Assembly (NCBI GenBank): GCA_013407085.1
Contig: JACCGJ010018937.1
Span: 17,387-81,386 of the forward strand
Source: Atriophallophorus winterbourni
Taxonomy: Eukaryota; Platyhelminthes; Trematoda; Plagiorchiida; Microphallidae
DNA length: 64,000 nucleotides
Reading direction: 5' to 3'
The stretch's first letter is position 1; the number at the start of each line of letters is the position of its first letter. The notes below the pieces were generated by a model. The model was not told the origin of the DNA. It saw nothing but the letters and a program-made list of their open reading frames with translations, and ran no database searches. The translations under genes were made by a program, and so were the position numbers. Of this stretch, positions 33,210 through 45,589 are shown piece by piece.

Positions 33210-33540
33210 ATGTCTGCCAGAGGGTCCAATTTGTTCTCAATTCAAATGGATTCAATCTTAGGAACACGTATATTTTCTATACTGCACACATGACCTAGCC
33301 AGCGCAAACGGCGGATTCTTCGTAGATTAAACGTGCTCTATAGACTAGCATTTGAAAGCACATCGTCATTGGTAAATTTGTCCATCCGTGATAACTGAAA
33401 TATACAGTGGGCCAGGCACAAGCTTCTGACGTTCGAACTAGCATCAACATTTGCTATGTGATTATGCCTAGGACATATAACCGAGTTGATCACATTCAAT
33501 TGTTGCAGAGGCGGCATCAGATGGGGACAGCTATTCGTAT
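33210..33540 (-). pseudogene. Non-LTR RT tail fragment
   Basis: Minus-strand reading gives FNLRRIRRLRWLGHVCSIEN, the LRWLGHV box near the C-terminus of RTE-like polymerases, with no RT core. The direction is opposite to the neighbouring RT fragment at 33620. Confidence 0.55.
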
Positions 33541-33619
33541 AGCCTAAAAGTTACCTGACTGTGAGGAAGACAATCGTGAGAATAAACGGGGTACATTCGT
33601 GGGTCAGTGATGCATGTAG

Positions 33620-33960
33620 TGGTATACCTCGAGGTTTCAATCCTCAGGGCAATACTTGTCTTGTTTTATTTCAACGAATTACTTCAGACGCTCTAACGCG
33701 AGGTGATTATTTTTGCGGATGATATTAAAATTGAAAGCGGATAAATTCTACTGTTGACTGTGTGCAGCTGCAAATTTTTTCTAATGCTCTACAAGAATGG
33801 TCTATAAGGAAAAGGCTACCATTCAGTTCACCCAAATACCAGGTCCTGCACATTGATTAGCCGTCCCAATTACAATATCACCAATTTTGGCGGACTCGGT
33901 GTATAACATTTTTGGGCGATTCTTAGATTTCGGTGACTAAACCTGGTAGAGTTATTTTGT
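33620..33960 (+). pseudogene. CR1-like reverse transcriptase fragment
   Basis: Broken frames contain GVP-RGFNPQG-like sequence (the GVPQGSILGP box), then VIIFADDIKIES with both catalytic Asp residues, and a YNITNFGGLGV-like segment later. Several stops intervene. Confidence 0.65.
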
Positions 33961-33999
33961 TTAGCTCAGCTTTGATTGCTTGTTGAATTCGCACATCAA

Positions 34000-34960
34000 T
34001 ATTAGGTCCACACTGCCTGGCGTCGATTCTTGGCTAAAAACTCGACAGAGTTTATTAATCACATATTAGTTTTATCAAGTAATAAACTATTGAATGGAAG
34101 TGACAAGAGTATATAGTATTTGATTTAATGGTGACGTTTATGTGTTCTTCCCTTGTTTGATCCCGAAAATTTATTATTGGTAAAGAATGAAAATTCTAAC
34201 AAATAATTTTCAACGAGATTAGGACGCAATGAAAGTTTCAAGTAATTAGACGGATTTTGGAAAGAGGAGCTCATGAAAGATGGAGATTAATCTATAATTT
34301 TACATCTCACTATAAACGCACCAAAAGCACTGCAGCCTTAGTAGTAGCTGCACTGAATTTGTACTTTTTACCAGAGTACAGAGGCGGATGGATGTACTAG
34401 AAACACCAACGTAGTTCGCTCAAACATATCAAGGAAAACAAAACTTGAATAAGTGCAATTATTCAATCTTAAGTTGCACATCTTATCCAAAGACAAAAAC
34501 AACTGTTGTACTTGTAGTAAGTGCAGATTTCAAGAATAACTTACGTGAGATATGAATCGTAAAATGATAAAATTATTTGAAAAACAATTTTGAAGAACTA
34601 CTGATGTTCAGCCTCTGCACTCGAAGGGAAATAGATCGTACATTACGATAATAATTTGAGGAGAATTCGCACATTTAATTGGACTCTCGATGGATCGTAC
34701 AAATAAATGAGATTTCGAGCACTCATCATATACGGAACAACAAATAATTAACTATATACAAACCCTCAATGTCAGCTAAACAAACATGAAAGTTCTATGT
34801 ACTGAGCACTTGTTTGACTTCAGATCATTAAGTGAGACGGAGTTCAAGACCCGATTTTTTAAGTACTGCTCGGAAAAATGTGTGACACTAGCTGTTTACA
34901 AACATGAACGTCATTTAGCACGACATTTGAATTCACTGATTTCGATCTTGAATAAAGTTT
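34000..34960. other. Unassigned AT-rich DNA
   Basis: The open frame at 34786-34974 has no recognisable domain, and its end runs into the inverted-repeat arm. Nothing else is supported here. Confidence 0.35.
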
Positions 34961-34961
34961 A

Positions 34962-37900
34962 TGGTATAACTTGAAGCTAGACTCGTATCGTTGGTGTAGT
35001 TGACCTTTAAGGAACCACAACGTATCTACACAATGTTATGCTCTAGAATGCAATGCATCAATTTGGAAGATAGGACAATTCCAAACTACTAAATATGGAA
35101 GACTTTATTCTGCCTAAACTATCTAACCGAGCAGATCATTCACTTTAATCACTAGTCTATAAATTTTCCAAACTGCACGATCACATACCCTTGTATAACC
35201 TTTTTTTCGAATATATACTACGAAGAAATTCGCAATAGATATGTATCCTAGAATGGTTAACCTCTGAAGCCACTGCCGTTTTAGATGTTTAAGATCACCT
35301 TTCGCTTGAACGATCGACGATCTCGTTCTGCTCTCTTAATATGTGTGCAACGCCAGTAGAATGCTTAAACGAACTAAACTAAATATAAGTTGGTTATCTT
35401 TGGCTTGATGGAAACGATGGGAGCGTTCGATGAATTTTAGTGATCAAGACTCACACTGCATAACAATGACAGATTACAACACCGACATGATACATTTGAA
35501 ATTTGGATATGTCACAAATCATTGTAGCAATCACGCTGAAAAATAGTTGGGAAAGTGCAAATTCGCAAAGGTTATTCATATGGTTGCCTAAACAAAATTA
35601 ACCTGCGCACATTTTTCCAATTATAGAATTATGTCACAAATCTCATTTGGATTTAATTAATGTTAAGTAAAGTAAAGTAAAGTAAATCACAAATCGCTCT
35701 ATCTAACCTTTAAAAAAAAGAGCTGAAACTCGGTATTTATCCGATCTTGATTGATTACAGACTAATATACTTTTTCCTAAGAAAACCATAATGCTCTAGC
35801 CAGTATTTATTCTCGAGTTTTGAAACGCAAGAATGTAATACTATCAACCAAAATGTGATCAAAAATTCTACCATAGATTATAAGCGCTATGTGTATCAAT
35901 TCCGAAATAGAGCGGCACCACCTACGCAGGTTGAAGGTAACAAATCCCTAGTAGCCGATGGAATTACATCTGCAATCCTAAAGTTTTGACATTTGATTAC
36001 AGAAAAACGCCATTCTGGATGTTGTATGCAAATTGTTTGCTTAAATCTCACAGATCCCGCTGCAAGTTTTAGCCTAAAGTATTTACTCCGAATCTCAATG
36101 TGACTTTGGCAAGGAAAGATCAACCGTTGACATGATCTTGTTCATGACCGTTCAAAATGTTCAAGTGACTTCGCTAGTGTGAAGGGAGAAGTGCTCTAAA
36201 TACCTGTTCATCTACCGAGTTTTGTTGGCAAACTGGGATAGCAGAAAGAGACCTATTTGGAGCTGTTTTAACTTTGTTTGGTTTAATCGCTCTACTGATC
36301 TCATCATAAATATCGTGAAATTTTCCAGTATCCGCAGGTATTTGTTTACCGAAGATACTTCAAGCCTAATAGTCATTTTCACATATTTTTGAAGTCTGCT
36401 GGACGTTATTTCTATCTGTTCCTAGACATCGTTAGCTTCCATCTGTATGCATACGTTTAAACGTTAAGAATGCTTTATTTTACCAATCCAAAAGAGCAGT
36501 CGTCTCAAATGCTTTTGCTTCAAACTATTTGGCCGTTCAAGATATCTTTGGACCGTAAGTGTAATTTATGACTTGGTATTTGAACTATCTCCAGTTGTTT
36601 GAAGCCGATTCGTTAGAAGTGTATATAAAGAAAATAGCTTGAAATTGCAATCTGTAATCGTTTTCAACGCGGATAAATTTACGCACAAGAATTGTCCAAA
36701 CGTTGCAGAACAAATTTATTCCTAATGATCAATTTTCTATAAATAGCGGTACTAAACAAATATACGCGAATGCGAAAAATTACCCCAACACTGAAAATCC
36801 CGGATTAGTTTCAATATTATTTACGAGCGTCCATAAGCAGAAAATATGGCGCAGGTGCATTCAAGTGAAATGCGAGACAACAAAGAACGCGAAAGATTGA
36901 AAAATAACAATGGTCTCGAAAAGGAGGAGAAAATTCCTGGGAAAATTTTGAAAAATTCAAAAATGAATGTGTACAATTTGTTACAAGCATAAATTAGAAA
37001 GTCCAGACAGGCCAAATTAATAACTTAACTTGAATGTGAATATAACATTTACACTGCGACCCGGAAGCCACTAGGCTTCAAACATACAACTTAAACATAT
37101 CGTCACACCTGGCTATCCCCGGAATAAGTCGGGTAGACGTCACCCACTACACTGTAAATGTGACAATTCCGAACGATACAAAGTCGTATCTGATAATTAA
37201 AGTTTGCTACTCATAAGTAATTGGAAATCAATAATATTGGCGACCATGACCACACTCACTGACGACCCGGTAATCAGAATGTCAGTCATCGACGCTTGGG
37301 CATAACCAATTCATGTACCTCATATTCAATTATCATGCGTATGCTTCGAAAAAAGAACAGAGCCATCTATAAACAAGTTTACATGTCAACTACACATCTT
37401 TAAGGACGGGAGCTGTCTATAATTTCAAATGTTTCGAACATTTGATGCATGAGCAAAGCGTGGGAGGCACCTTTTGGGATTTCGACCTTTTGCATTTCTA
37501 CAGGTGTCATGTTGACAGCACTGAGCCGCGCTTCCATTTATCCGGTTGAAGTAATAGCAGTACTCATTTGCATATTTGGTGTCCATCGGATTCAGGGAAT
37601 GCGTCACGCATGGGGGGCATGCTCCTCGATCCGTTATCGCCGGATGACAGCATGCATGACCATGTGATCCGTTACCAGATACAATGAATGCATCACGCAT
37701 GGGGACGCGTGCACTCATGGCCAGCGATGAAACATGTTTTCGTGATAAGGAGCTTCTAGCAACAGTTCACTGAAACAACTCTTGATGACCTGGCACACTG
37801 TCTGGGTTAGAAAAGTACGCATTGTAGTTAACCCTCGACAAAGTGACATAACTACTGCAATGCCCCTGATCATACTTTTCATATCATCATTATGTATTTC
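34962..37900 (+). repeat. Left arm of a ~10-kb inverted repeat
   Basis: Reverse-complementary to 41190-45115. Paired landmarks: 34965-35480 with 44600-45110, 35640-36120 with 43930-44440, 36140-36900 with 42180-42890, and 37020-37900 with 41190-42060. The right arm carries about 1 kb more (42890-43930). Broken RT sequence (SESQCDFGKERSTVDMI, near 36080-36135, plus) shows the arm derives from a non-LTR element. Confidence 0.8.
37425..37718 (-). CDS. Unrecognised 97-aa Cys-rich ORF, left-arm copy
   Basis: ATG at 37718 to a stop just below 37425. The product contains HACCHPAITDRGACPPC, then CYYF, then CCQHDTC, suggesting metal binding or disulfides, with no family match I can name. A mirror copy at 41359-41652 is open over exactly the same length. 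Fifteen of 97 residues differ by my alignment. Both sit in decayed repeat DNA, so this may be part of an element ORF rather than a host gene. Confidence 0.35.
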   Translation of the reverse strand: MSARVPMRDAFIVSGNGSHGHACCHPAITDRGACPPCVTHSLNPMDTKYANEYCYYFNRINGSAAQCCQHDTCRNAKGRNPKRCLPRFAHASNVRNI

Positions 37901-38555
37901 TAGCGCGTGCGCACTGGCATCATCTACCACAGTTACGGAGCCATCTAGATTTACTAATTACCACATATGTCTTACAGAGGTACATGTTATATTATGCGCC
38001 ATCGTCAATGAGCAACATCCCGACAAATCTCTACCCATTCTCTGCCTTTTCGCAGAGACATAGGGATTTAACGTCCCTACTCATTTAGCTGTCATCGATT
38101 TTAATTATCGCCTGTCTAACAAGGCCATCAGTTCCCAGATGGGTAGCAATTATCAACTCCATAGGCCATTTACCTCGTTGACAATTAATCTTCGTTAGAT
38201 GGAGGTTCTGCTTGAGCTTGAGACACTTACCAGTTGTTTCCATCGTCGGAAGATATTCATGCTTTCAACGTTTCCGCAAGTTATCTGCCAACTGACGCGC
38301 TTGTCGACATCTTTTTGTCATTCTTTCTCTCAAAAGAATATTGCCGTCGATCAGACTAGCGTTAGATCTGTGAAGCAACAAATCATTTGGAGAGATAGCT
38401 GATGGTCGTTCAGGGTCATCATAAACCTGGACGATCTGTCGATCATTCATCATTTTTTCAGCTGCTGCAAGTGCAGTCAAGAATAATTCGCCCAAAACAA
38501 CCTGTTCCTTTACAAGATGGCTCAATATCTGACATATTGTTCTGATCATCCACTG

Positions 38556-38921
38556 TTACACTCCAGCGCGATGGCTGGCTGATGGGGGATTGAAATGCCT
38601 TTCTATACCGTGTTGAGCTGTGGCGTCGGTAATACGGGTTTGGTTCAGAGAACGGAAAATCTTGTTTATTTCTGTTTTAGCTCCAACGAAATTATATTCA
38701 TCGTCACTATAGAAAGCGCTTGGAGTTTCTCTCCTACATACGAATCTATCAAACGCCATTAATAATGCGTCTGTGGTAAGGTCATGAAATAATTCAATGT
38801 GGACTGCTTGTATCTCCATGCAAGAAAACAAACAGCCATAGCGGTTGTCTTCGCCTCTCTCTCGCCTAACACGGAAGAGACCGAAATAATCAACACCGGT
38901 GTGGCCAAAAGGTGTGTACAC
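38556..38921 (-). pseudogene. Pao-type integrase core fragment
   Basis: FGHTGVDYFG places the first catalytic Asp (V-D-Y-F-G). AVHIELFHDLTTDALLMAF and SAFYSDDEYNFVGA follow, the last being the usual S-D-N-x-x-N-F-x-G second-Asp block. An adjoining frame (39171-38890) holds the HHC zinc-binding region upstream (HHHLICWH...CMECRRLHA). Confidence 0.75.
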
Positions 38922-39439
38922 TCCTGTCGCTTCTGAATGTCGGGAGGGGCGTTATTGTCTGATGGCAAGGATGAGCATGGAGTCGTCTGCACTCCATACA
39001 CAAACGCAACATTCGTCTCACTACCGCGATTTCCTTCAAAATATAGTACTCTCGACAAATACTAGACAGCACATGTGAATCTACGGAATGCCAACATATT
39101 AAGTGGTGATGCTGTATTATCAAGTCGGTGACTGTGTCTTTCTTTGGTAAAATAGGAAGCCATTTCTCCATTCTCTTAGATACGCTGCCCCCTAGGCGAA
39201 TAACTCAATCTACTACAACTGGCTTGAGAGCGAGTAACCTGCTTTTGTTTTTTATTGTGCTCAGCTACCTCTGGGAAGTATTCAAAATTTAACATACGTA
39301 TAATGTCTTTCCTGGCATGCTTAATCTCCTCGGGCTTAATACTACCAATATCAGAAGCGAGGACCGTTCTTCTGCGCATCTTAACGAGTAGGTATATTTT
39401 GAACTTGCTGAACCAAGAAATTGTTCTCAACATATTTAT

Positions 39440-40033
39440 TCATCCATGTCTGCGTGCTACCGTGTTATGGAACCATCGAATGTTTGCCAAGTTACTGCTT
39501 ACGGCGACGAATTTTATGAATTGTATTGTAGTATTATTGATTACGGGAAGGGACTCATTCAGCGAAATTCTTTTATCCGTTAACAGGAAGTTGAGTCTAT
39601 CAAGCCAAAACCTAAGTTTCTTTTCCGGTCTAGACTCTATTCCTCTGGACGCAAAATCTGCAGGATTGTGCTCTGATTGTACAATGCGCCATTGTGACAG
39701 GTCGGATAGTTCCCGTATTCGTCTGATACGATTGACTACATAGGTCGCATACTGTGACGAGGTGTTTGATATATATCGCTTAACAATTGCCGAATTAGTC
39801 CACAGCGTCACGTGATTCAATTTTGAATCTAATTCCTTCACCAGTTGGGATGACAGCTTGCTAGCTACAAGTGCTGTTGTCAACTCTATAGGGGAAAAAG
39901 TGATAAACTTCACGGGGCCGCGCGTGATTTCCCGCAGAGAGAGCGACATTGACGTTAGCCATTGGTTAGTTAAACGCACAATAACCGGACTCTGATGCAT
40001 CGGAAAACAGGCGCCATTGTGACAGGCGTACAA
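39440..40033 (-). pseudogene. Pao-type RNase H region
   Basis: Open for 197 codons. Motifs: PVKFITFSPIELTTALVAS (catalytic-like ExxAA region), ELDSKLNHVTLWTNSAIVKRYI (the W-T-D/N-S step with Asn in place of Asp), and NPADFASRGIESRPEKKL. The Asp-to-Asn change and the lack of a longer frame suggest a dead copy. Confidence 0.7.
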
Positions 40034-40559
40034 TCATTGTTATCTGGTATCAGGCAACGTGGAACATCTAGAGTAGCAATTATTGTATTCAAGGACAACC
40101 ACGTGTTATACTCCGTTAATGCGATTCCATCAAAGTTAGTATACCAAATCAACTTATTTCGACACGCTTCCTGCAAAATTAATTTCGTAAAATGTGATAT
40201 AGGGGCAACGAAACCCAAGGATTTGGAAATTGATGCTATATAAGCAAGATGTGACCTTCTAGTCGGATGATGAAAAGTTTCATGCGTGTCATACATAAAG
40301 ACATCCCTGTTCAAATTCCACTTCTCTCAACGGATTCTCCGAAAAGAAAATTGCTCATGGACGTGGATGTTGACTCAGAACTTACGTTACTTAACACTTT
40401 ATTTCTGTTTTAGGACCACTTAACCAGCTGGTATCCACCCTGAGCAAAATGTTTTTTTCATTTTTTTAAAATAATTTTTCGACATTCTACTGACTTGCTG
40501 TGTATTCGCAATTTTTTTTGCTCCGACACTTCTGCTCATATCTTCGCCGAATCTGCTGT

Positions 40560-41205
40560 GATTTCTCTCATTCCATGAATTATGTTCATTGCTCTTGTTT
40601 TGCTCTTGTCAACGGATTAGCAGCAAAGTTATCATATCGGCGTTAATCTCACTGTTTACTCACGCGTGCATTTTTTCAATCGCTTACTACTCTACGGTTC
40701 CGCTATTATTGCGAAGATTGCCTCGAGCCATGCATTCTGATACTTGTTTCTGTGTTCTAGCTCGTGTGGTTGAAGAGTTATAGTGGATTATGTGATACAT
40801 GACGAAATCACATGTTCCAAAACAGCCACCCCGACCCGTCGACTAAAAACGTGTCACAACCGAACAACTCACTCCAGGATACTAACATAATTGAGCGCAT
40901 CACGAGATCCAACTTTCGGACAAAAGATCGATCGATCAAACTGTAACAGCGACATTGAACCAACTTGACCTCATTGTCAAATGCCTGGACCTGGCGAACG
41001 CAACAATGGTCACGTCCGGCTCAGCTGATAGGACGAATCTCGACACGCATAATTGTCCCGAAGTCACGTGCAAAGCATGCGAATATCCGGTAAGTTACAT
41101 GGGGCTCAAAGTAATAACGTGTTTTATGTTTTCTGGTAAAATCCGTGGTAAATGCGACCGTAATTTAGCCCTTGATTCGATGGCCATGATAAATAATGAG
41201 GGGGT
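40560..41205 (+). mobile_element. CR1-like 5' UTR and start of ORF1
   Basis: A 5' UTR-like stretch (TTGCTCTTGTTTTGCTC block) is followed by an open frame from 40955. It carries CKACEYPVSYMGLK, a GKIRGKCDRNLALDSMAMINNE stretch and a Cys spacing like the PHD-type ORF1 at 13214. It runs into the right arm of the inverted repeat near 41205. Confidence 0.6.
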
Positions 41206-41358
41206 GATAATGGGCATTGCGAGAGTTATGTCACTTTGTCGAGTGTTAACTACAATGCGTACTTTTCTAACCCAGACAGTGTGCCAGGTCGTCAAAAGTT
41301 GTTTCAGTGAACTGTTGCTAGAAGCTCCTTATACCGAAAACATGTTTGATCGCTGACC

Positions 41359-41652
41359 ATGAGTTCGAGCGTCCTCATGCGTGGTGCATTCATTGTATTC
41401 GGTCATGGATCACATGGTCATGCATGCTGTCATCCGGCGATAACGGATCGAGGAGCATGCCCCCCATGCGGGACGCATTCCCTGAATCCGATGGACACCA
41501 AATATGCCAGTGAGTACTGCTATAACTTCAACCGGATAAATGGAAGCGCGGCTCAGTGCTGTCAACATGACACCTGTAAACCTGCAAAAGGTCGGACGGC
41601 TCAAAGGTGCCTCCCATGCTTTGCTCATGCATCAAATGTTCGAAACATTTGA
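41359..41652 (+). CDS. Unrecognised 97-aa Cys-rich ORF, right-arm copy
   Basis: ATG at 41359. Same layout as the minus-strand copy at 37425-37718, with HACCHPAITDRGACPPC, CCQHDTC and an additional CLPC near the end. Upstream in the same orientation, 41190-41356 encodes SLCRVLTTMRTFLTQTVCQVV, also mirrored in the left arm (37930-37715). Function unknown. Confidence 0.35.
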   Translation: MSSSVLMRGAFIVFGHGSHGHACCHPAITDRGACPPCGTHSLNPMDTKYASEYCYNFNRINGSAAQCCQHDTCKPAKGRTAQRCLPCFAHASNVRNI

Positions 41653-43595
41653 AATTATAGACAGCTCCCGTCCCTAAAGATGTGTAGTTGACATGTGAAA
41701 TTGTTTATAGATGGCTTTGACCTTTTCTTTGAAGCATACGCATGATAATTGAATATGAGGTACAATAATTGGTTTTGCCCAAGCGTCGATGACTGACATT
41801 CTGATTTCCGGGTCGTCAGTTAGTGCCGTCATGTTCGTTAATAATATTGATTTTCAATTACTCATGAGTAGCAAACTTTAATTATTAGATTCGACTTTGT
41901 ATCGTTCGGAATTGTCACATTTACAGTGTAGGGGGTGACGTTTACCCGTTTTATTCCGGGGATAGCCAGGTGTGACGATATGCTTAAGCTGTATGTTTGA
42001 AGCCGCGTGGCTTCCGGGTCGCAGTGTAAATGTTATATTCACACTTAAGTTAAGTTAATAGTTTGGCCTGTCTGGACTTCCTAATTTATGCTGCTAACAA
42101 ATTGTACACATACATTTTCGAAGTTTTCAAATATTTTACCAGAAATTGTCTGCATCTTTTTCTCACACCATTGTTATTTTTTAATCTTTCCCGCCATTTG
42201 TTGGCTCGCATTTCACTTGAATGCACCTGCGCCATATTTTCTGCTTATGGACGCTCGTAATTGATATTGAAACTAATCCCCGATTTTCAGTGTTGAGATA
42301 ATTTTTCGCATTTGCGTATATTTTCTTAGTACCGCTATAAATGGAAAATTGTTCTTCAAGAATAAATTCGTTCTGCAACGTTTGGACAATTCTTGTGCGT
42401 AACTTTATCCGCGTTGGAAACGATTATAGATTGCAATTTCGAGATATTTTCTTTATTTACACTTCTAACGGATCGACTTCAAACAACTGAAGATAGTTAA
42501 AATACCAAGTCCTGAATTACACTCACGGTTCAAAGATATCTTGAACGGCTAAATAGTTTGAAGCAAAAGCATTTGAGACGACTGCTCTTTTGGATTGGTA
42601 AAATAGAGCATTCTCAACGTTCAAACGTCCAGCAGACTTCAAAATATGTGAAAATGACTATTAGGCTTGAAGTATCCTCAGTAAACAAATATACGCGGAT
42701 ACTGGGAAATTTCACGATATTTATGATGAGATCAATAGAGCGATCGAACCAAACAAAGTTGAAACGGCTCCAAATAGGTCTCTTTCTGCTATTCTGGTTT
42801 GCCAACAAAACTCGGCAGATGAAGAGGTATGTAGAGCACTTTTCTTCTCACACAAGCGGAATCACTTAAACATTTTGAACGGTCATCAACTTCTAGACAG
42901 TCACTTTACTATTGATGAGCTCAATAATGCAATCGACCGCTTATTATAATTTCTAGGCGTCTTGTGACGGTGGAATTCCACATGGGATTATTAAATGTTG
43001 TAAAACATCATTATTGCAGCCTGTTCAACATTCATGTCTAATGTTCTGGCAGAAAACGTGTGTCCCACAAAGGATGTTAGAAACGAAGTCCATCACGCTA
43101 TTTGAGAATAGGGTGGTAGGGCGACTGCAAAAATTACAGAAAATTCTCCTATCTGAATGTTGTAGGCAAATTGATCGCTGATGCCATACACATCCGGTAA
43201 TAAGTTTCAGCTGATAGAGATTTTACTTTATCTCGGTGTGTCGTATGCAGTAAAAGATCAAGCGTTGACAGGATTTATTCCCTAGAACAACTTCAACAAC
43301 ACTGTCGGGAACAGCTTTCGTGATTATACGCTGTTATTATTGATTTGACAAATGCATTCGAATACGTCATCACGATGAATATTTTCAAAACGGCAGATCA
43401 TTTAGAAAGCCTCTCAATATAGGTCGAAATGGTTATTTTGCTGTATTGTGGTACGAAAAACAGTCCAATAGCGAATTCAGTTGCTTTTGGGAATGGGCAA
43501 AAAAGGGCGCATCGTCGGCAAACACAAGGTCGCGGATTCGCACATTTTGTGCCATGGTTTGTGATCTCAACCGGTTTAGGTTGAAAAGCTTGTCA

Positions 43596-43886
43596 TCACT
43601 TCGCGTGCGTAGGTAGAGACCTCCTGTCCTCGTCCTGAAAGCGTGCTCTAGAAGCAGAGCAATGAAATGCCGAACACTTTGAGAGCAAGAAAACGTCCTT
43701 GTTTGACGCCTCGGCGAATTTCGAAGGCTTCAATGGAATGAGTCCTTCTTGCCTGAGTGGAACGAGATAACGAGTTTGAGCAGCTTCGGGAGGGCAATCA
43801 ATCAAATGAAGCATTTTGAAAGAAGCCTTCTTGCTGACGTATTTGAATGCCTCTGTTAAATCAATTGAAACAGCGTATATTGACAT
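43596..43886 (-). pseudogene. RTE/jockey-like RT domain fragment
   Basis: Reads YAVSIDLTEAFKYVSKKASF, the RT domain-A block (catalytic Asp in IDLTEAF), followed by IDCPPEA. The reading upstream of it on the minus strand supplies the GFGKRRSTVDMIFS finger block. No downstream FADD box is present. Confidence 0.65.
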
Positions 43887-45120
43887 ATGCTATTCACGAC
43901 ACTTTTCTTGAAGTTCTCTCGGGGAGAAAATCATGTCAACGGTTGATCTTCTCTTGCCAAAGCCACATTGAGATTCGGAGTAAATACTATAAGCTAAAAC
44001 TTGCAGCTGGATCTGTGAGATTTTAGCAAAAAATTTGCATACAACATTCAAAATGGGATTTTTCTGTAATTAAATGTCAAAACTTCAGGATTGCAGATGT
44101 GATTCCATCGGCTACCAGGGATTTGTTACCTTCAACCTGCGTAGGTTGTGCCGCTCTATTTCGGAATTGATACACATAGCGCCTATAATCTATGGCAGAA
44201 TTTTTGATCACATTTCGGTTGATAGTATTACATTCTTGCGTTTTAAAACTTGAGGATGAATACTGGCTAGAGCATTATGGTTTTCTAAGAAAAAAATATT
44301 TTAGTGTGTAATCTATCAAGATCGGTTGCATACCGGGTTTCAGCCTTGTAATTTTGGTAGAGGTTCGATAGAGCGATTTTTGATTTACTTTACTCCACTT
44401 TACTTAACATTAATTTACTCCCAAATGAGATTTGTGACATAATTCTATAATTGGGTAAAATGTGCGCAGGCTAATTCTGTTTTGGCAACCATATTAATAA
44501 CCTATGCCAATTTTCACTTTCCCAACTATTTTTTAGTGTGATTGCTACAATGATTTGTGACATATGCAAATTTCAAATGTATCATGTCGGTGTTGTAATC
44601 TATCATTGTTATGCAGTGCTAGTCTTGATCACCGAAATCCATCGAACGCTCCCATCGTTTCCATCAAGCCAAAGATATCCAATTTATATTCAGTTTAGTT
44701 CGTTTAAGCATTCTACTGGCGTTGCACACATATTAAGAGAGCAGAACGAGATCGTCGATCGTTCAAGCGAAAGGTGATATTAAACATCTAAAACGGCAGT
44801 GGCTTCAGAGGTAAACCATTCTAGGATACATATCTATTGCAAATTTCTTCGTAGTATATATTTGAAAAAAGGTTATACAACGGTACGTGATCGTGCAATT
44901 TGGAAAATTTATAGACTAGTGATTGAAGTGGATGATCTGCTCGCTTAGAGAGTTTGAGCAGATTGAAGACTTTCATAATTAGTAGTTGGGAATCGTACTA
45001 TCTTCCAAATTGATGCATTGCATTCTAGAGCATAATATTGTGCAGTTACGGTGAGGTTCGTGAAAGGTCAACTACACCAACGATACAAATATCTGATTAG
45101 TCTAGCTTCAAGTTATACCC

Positions 45121-45262
45121 TTGTTGTATTATATGATTTCAAACGTTCAGAGATATTAAGAGACAAAGGCCGTAGACTAGGCTTTAATCTTCTAAAACTG
45201 AAACACAGGAGCTGTAACAGAAAAGGAGAGACGTGAGATATATATACGAGAAAAAGGTGAGT
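45121..45262 (+). repeat. Gypsy LTR-like direct repeat, upstream copy
   Basis: Begins TTGTTGTATTATATGATTTC and runs to ...GGTGAGTTA. The same ~140 bp recurs at 47248-47398 with a few differences. The pair brackets gypsy pol sequence, so they are read as LTR fragments. The end of a full LTR is not visible. Confidence 0.6.
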
Positions 45263-45313
45263 TAATGAATCACTATATTCTTCCCCGCTGCAAAATAAAC
45301 ATGTTGCTGAACA

Positions 45314-45583
45314 CTATGCCTCTCGATTTCTAAGGGCATATGGATGAAGTCTCTCTTGGTTCTTTTTTAAGAGTTCGTATGTTGAAGGAGTGCCGACGTT
45401 AGATCCATCCTCGTGTGGAATCGTTGAATGGTCATTTTCGTCGGTATCGTCATTGTGAGAGACAAAGTCAGTCTGCATTTCATTTGATTGTTCATCACCA
45501 CGTGGGGCCAAATGTCGCAAAGAGACAGTTTGTTCTTTGTCATTACGGAGGCGTACATGTGCATACCGTGGTTTACATTCCAA
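45314..45583 (-). pseudogene. Gypsy pol C-terminal end, inverted copy
   Basis: Minus-strand frame reads CKPRYAHVRLRNDKEQTVSLRHLAP then an acidic stretch and LHPYALRNREA. The same CNPRYAHVRLRN block ends the plus-strand pol at about 47075-47125. So the 3' end of pol is present a second time, inverted, upstream of the RNase H. It interrupts the expected RT core. Confidence 0.7.
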
Positions 45584-45589
45584 AACTTC

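Larger units (their letters stand above)
38200..40330 (-). mobile_element. BEL/Pao LTR retrotransposon pol remnant
   Basis: Minus-strand order is polymerase/RNase H then integrase. 40314-39970 carries AYIASISKSLGFVAPISHFTK (the S-x-x-D/S-P-x-G-x-x-P block of Pao RT). 40033-39440 carries the SNPADFASRGI-like NPADFASRGIES end of Pao RNase H. 38921-38556 holds the integrase core start, GHTGVDYFGLFRVRR, and EIQAVHIELFHDLTTDALL. Frames are broken and no LTR was recognised. It occupies the centre of the large inverted repeat. Confidence 0.8.
41190..45115 (-). repeat. Right arm of the ~10-kb inverted repeat
   Basis: Partner of 34962-37900 in reverse orientation. Contains extra sequence at 42890-43930 with its own small inverted RT pair (AVIIDLTNAFEYV near 43330, plus; YAVSIDLTEAFKYV near 43870, minus). 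Minus-strand 44160-43880 reads SESQCGFGKRRSTVDMIFS followed by LQEKCREQ, a typical RTE/jockey-like RT segment. The outer edge abuts the Gypsy LTR-like repeat at 45121. Confidence 0.8.

Noticed and set aside
34786..34974. 62-codon plus-strand ATG frame
   Set aside because: No recognisable motif or splice signals; its end enters the inverted-repeat arm.
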